Below, in pieces: positions 5,876-5,926 of a stretch of DNA of 5,926 nt. The first letter of the stretch is position 1. Each line of letters opens with the position of its first letter. The stretch is taken from assembly GCA_016292545.1 (NCBI GenBank), contig JAEDIG010000143.1:1-5926 (forward strand), in the 5' to 3' direction. Below the pieces are notes generated by a model that made no database searches, had not been told where the DNA came from, and saw only the letters and a program-made list of their open reading frames with translations. Origin of the DNA: Bacteroidaceae bacterium. Its GTDB lineage: Bacteria > Bacteroidota > Bacteroidia > Bacteroidales > Bacteroidaceae. The translations under genes and the position numbers were made by a program.

Positions 5876-5877
5876 CG

Positions 5878-5926
5878 TTGGGCTACCCGGACTCGAACCA
5901 GGAAAGGCAGGACCAGAATCTGCAGT
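5878..5926 (-). tRNA. tRNA-Gln (anticodon CUG), 5' part outside window
   Basis: On the minus strand the visible part runs from the end of the D-arm region to the discriminator base. It shows the anticodon arm GCAGA-TTCTGGT-CCTGC with anticodon CTG (complement of 5914-5916), a short variable region, the T-arm CCTGG-TTCGAGT-CCGGG with the invariant TTCGA, the acceptor strand TAGCCCA (complement of 5879-5885) and discriminator A. The loop TTCTGGT with CAGA before it is typical of tRNA-Gln reading CAG codons, which are frequent in this window. The CCA end is not encoded, as in most Bacteroidota. The last anticodon-stem pair next to the loop is A-C rather than a normal pair. The 5' acceptor strand and most of the D-arm lie beyond position 5926. 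Confidence 0.92.

Larger units (their letters stand above)
5548..5877. other. Convergent gene-free gap between the DUF349 gene and tRNA-Gln
   Basis: These 330 bases hold no plausible protein gene. In order they carry the DUF349 terminator, an AT-rich inverted repeat (5635-5683), a G/C-flanked palindrome with a 9-bp tandem expansion (5695-5759), a pyrimidine-rich tract (about 5758-5826) and the tRNA terminator read from the other strand (5844-5875). Both flanking genes are transcribed towards the gap. Repetitive palindromes of the REP type often collect in such convergent gaps. Confidence 0.7.

Overview
The window looks like chromosomal DNA from a member of the Bacteroidota, most likely a GC-rich Bacteroidales (Prevotella/Bacteroides relatives). 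This rests on three things: promoter-like TAnnTTTG boxes in AT-rich gaps upstream of three genes, A-rich leaders that mostly lack a Shine-Dalgarno sequence, and the gene families present (a GH123/DUF4091 secreted enzyme, a CorA-type transporter, a DUF349 repeat protein). Coding DNA is clearly GC-rich with many CTG, GCC and AAG codons, and the gaps are AT-rich. Genus assignment is inference.

Layout: (1) 1-440, minus strand: the N-terminal part of a membrane 4Fe-4S protein that runs off the left edge. (2) 441-621: a 181-bp divergent promoter region. (3) 622-2358, plus: a secreted GH123-type glycoside hydrolase, closed by a strong intrinsic terminator (2399-2448). (4) 2515-2673: promoter and a long leader holding one or two very short upstream reading frames and a strong Shine-Dalgarno. 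(5) 2674-3600, plus: a CorA-family divalent cation transporter. (6) 3601-3717: an AT-rich gap with a tentative promoter and a small leader hairpin. (7) 3718-5547, plus: a 609-residue protein with five DUF349 repeats, closed by a perfect 13-bp terminator stem. (8) 5548-5877: a convergent gap with two further inverted repeats, one carrying a 9-bp tandem expansion, and a pyrimidine-rich tract. (9) 5878-5926, minus: the 3' two thirds of a tRNA-Gln(CUG) gene, with its terminator at 5844-5875.

The genes look like independent transcription units: each has its own spacing, promoter-like box and, in three cases, its own terminator. I see no operon, phage, transposon, CRISPR array or defence system. 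The parts most worth a second look are the noncoding ones: the corA leader, and the repeat-bearing convergent gap between the DUF349 gene and tRNA-Gln.
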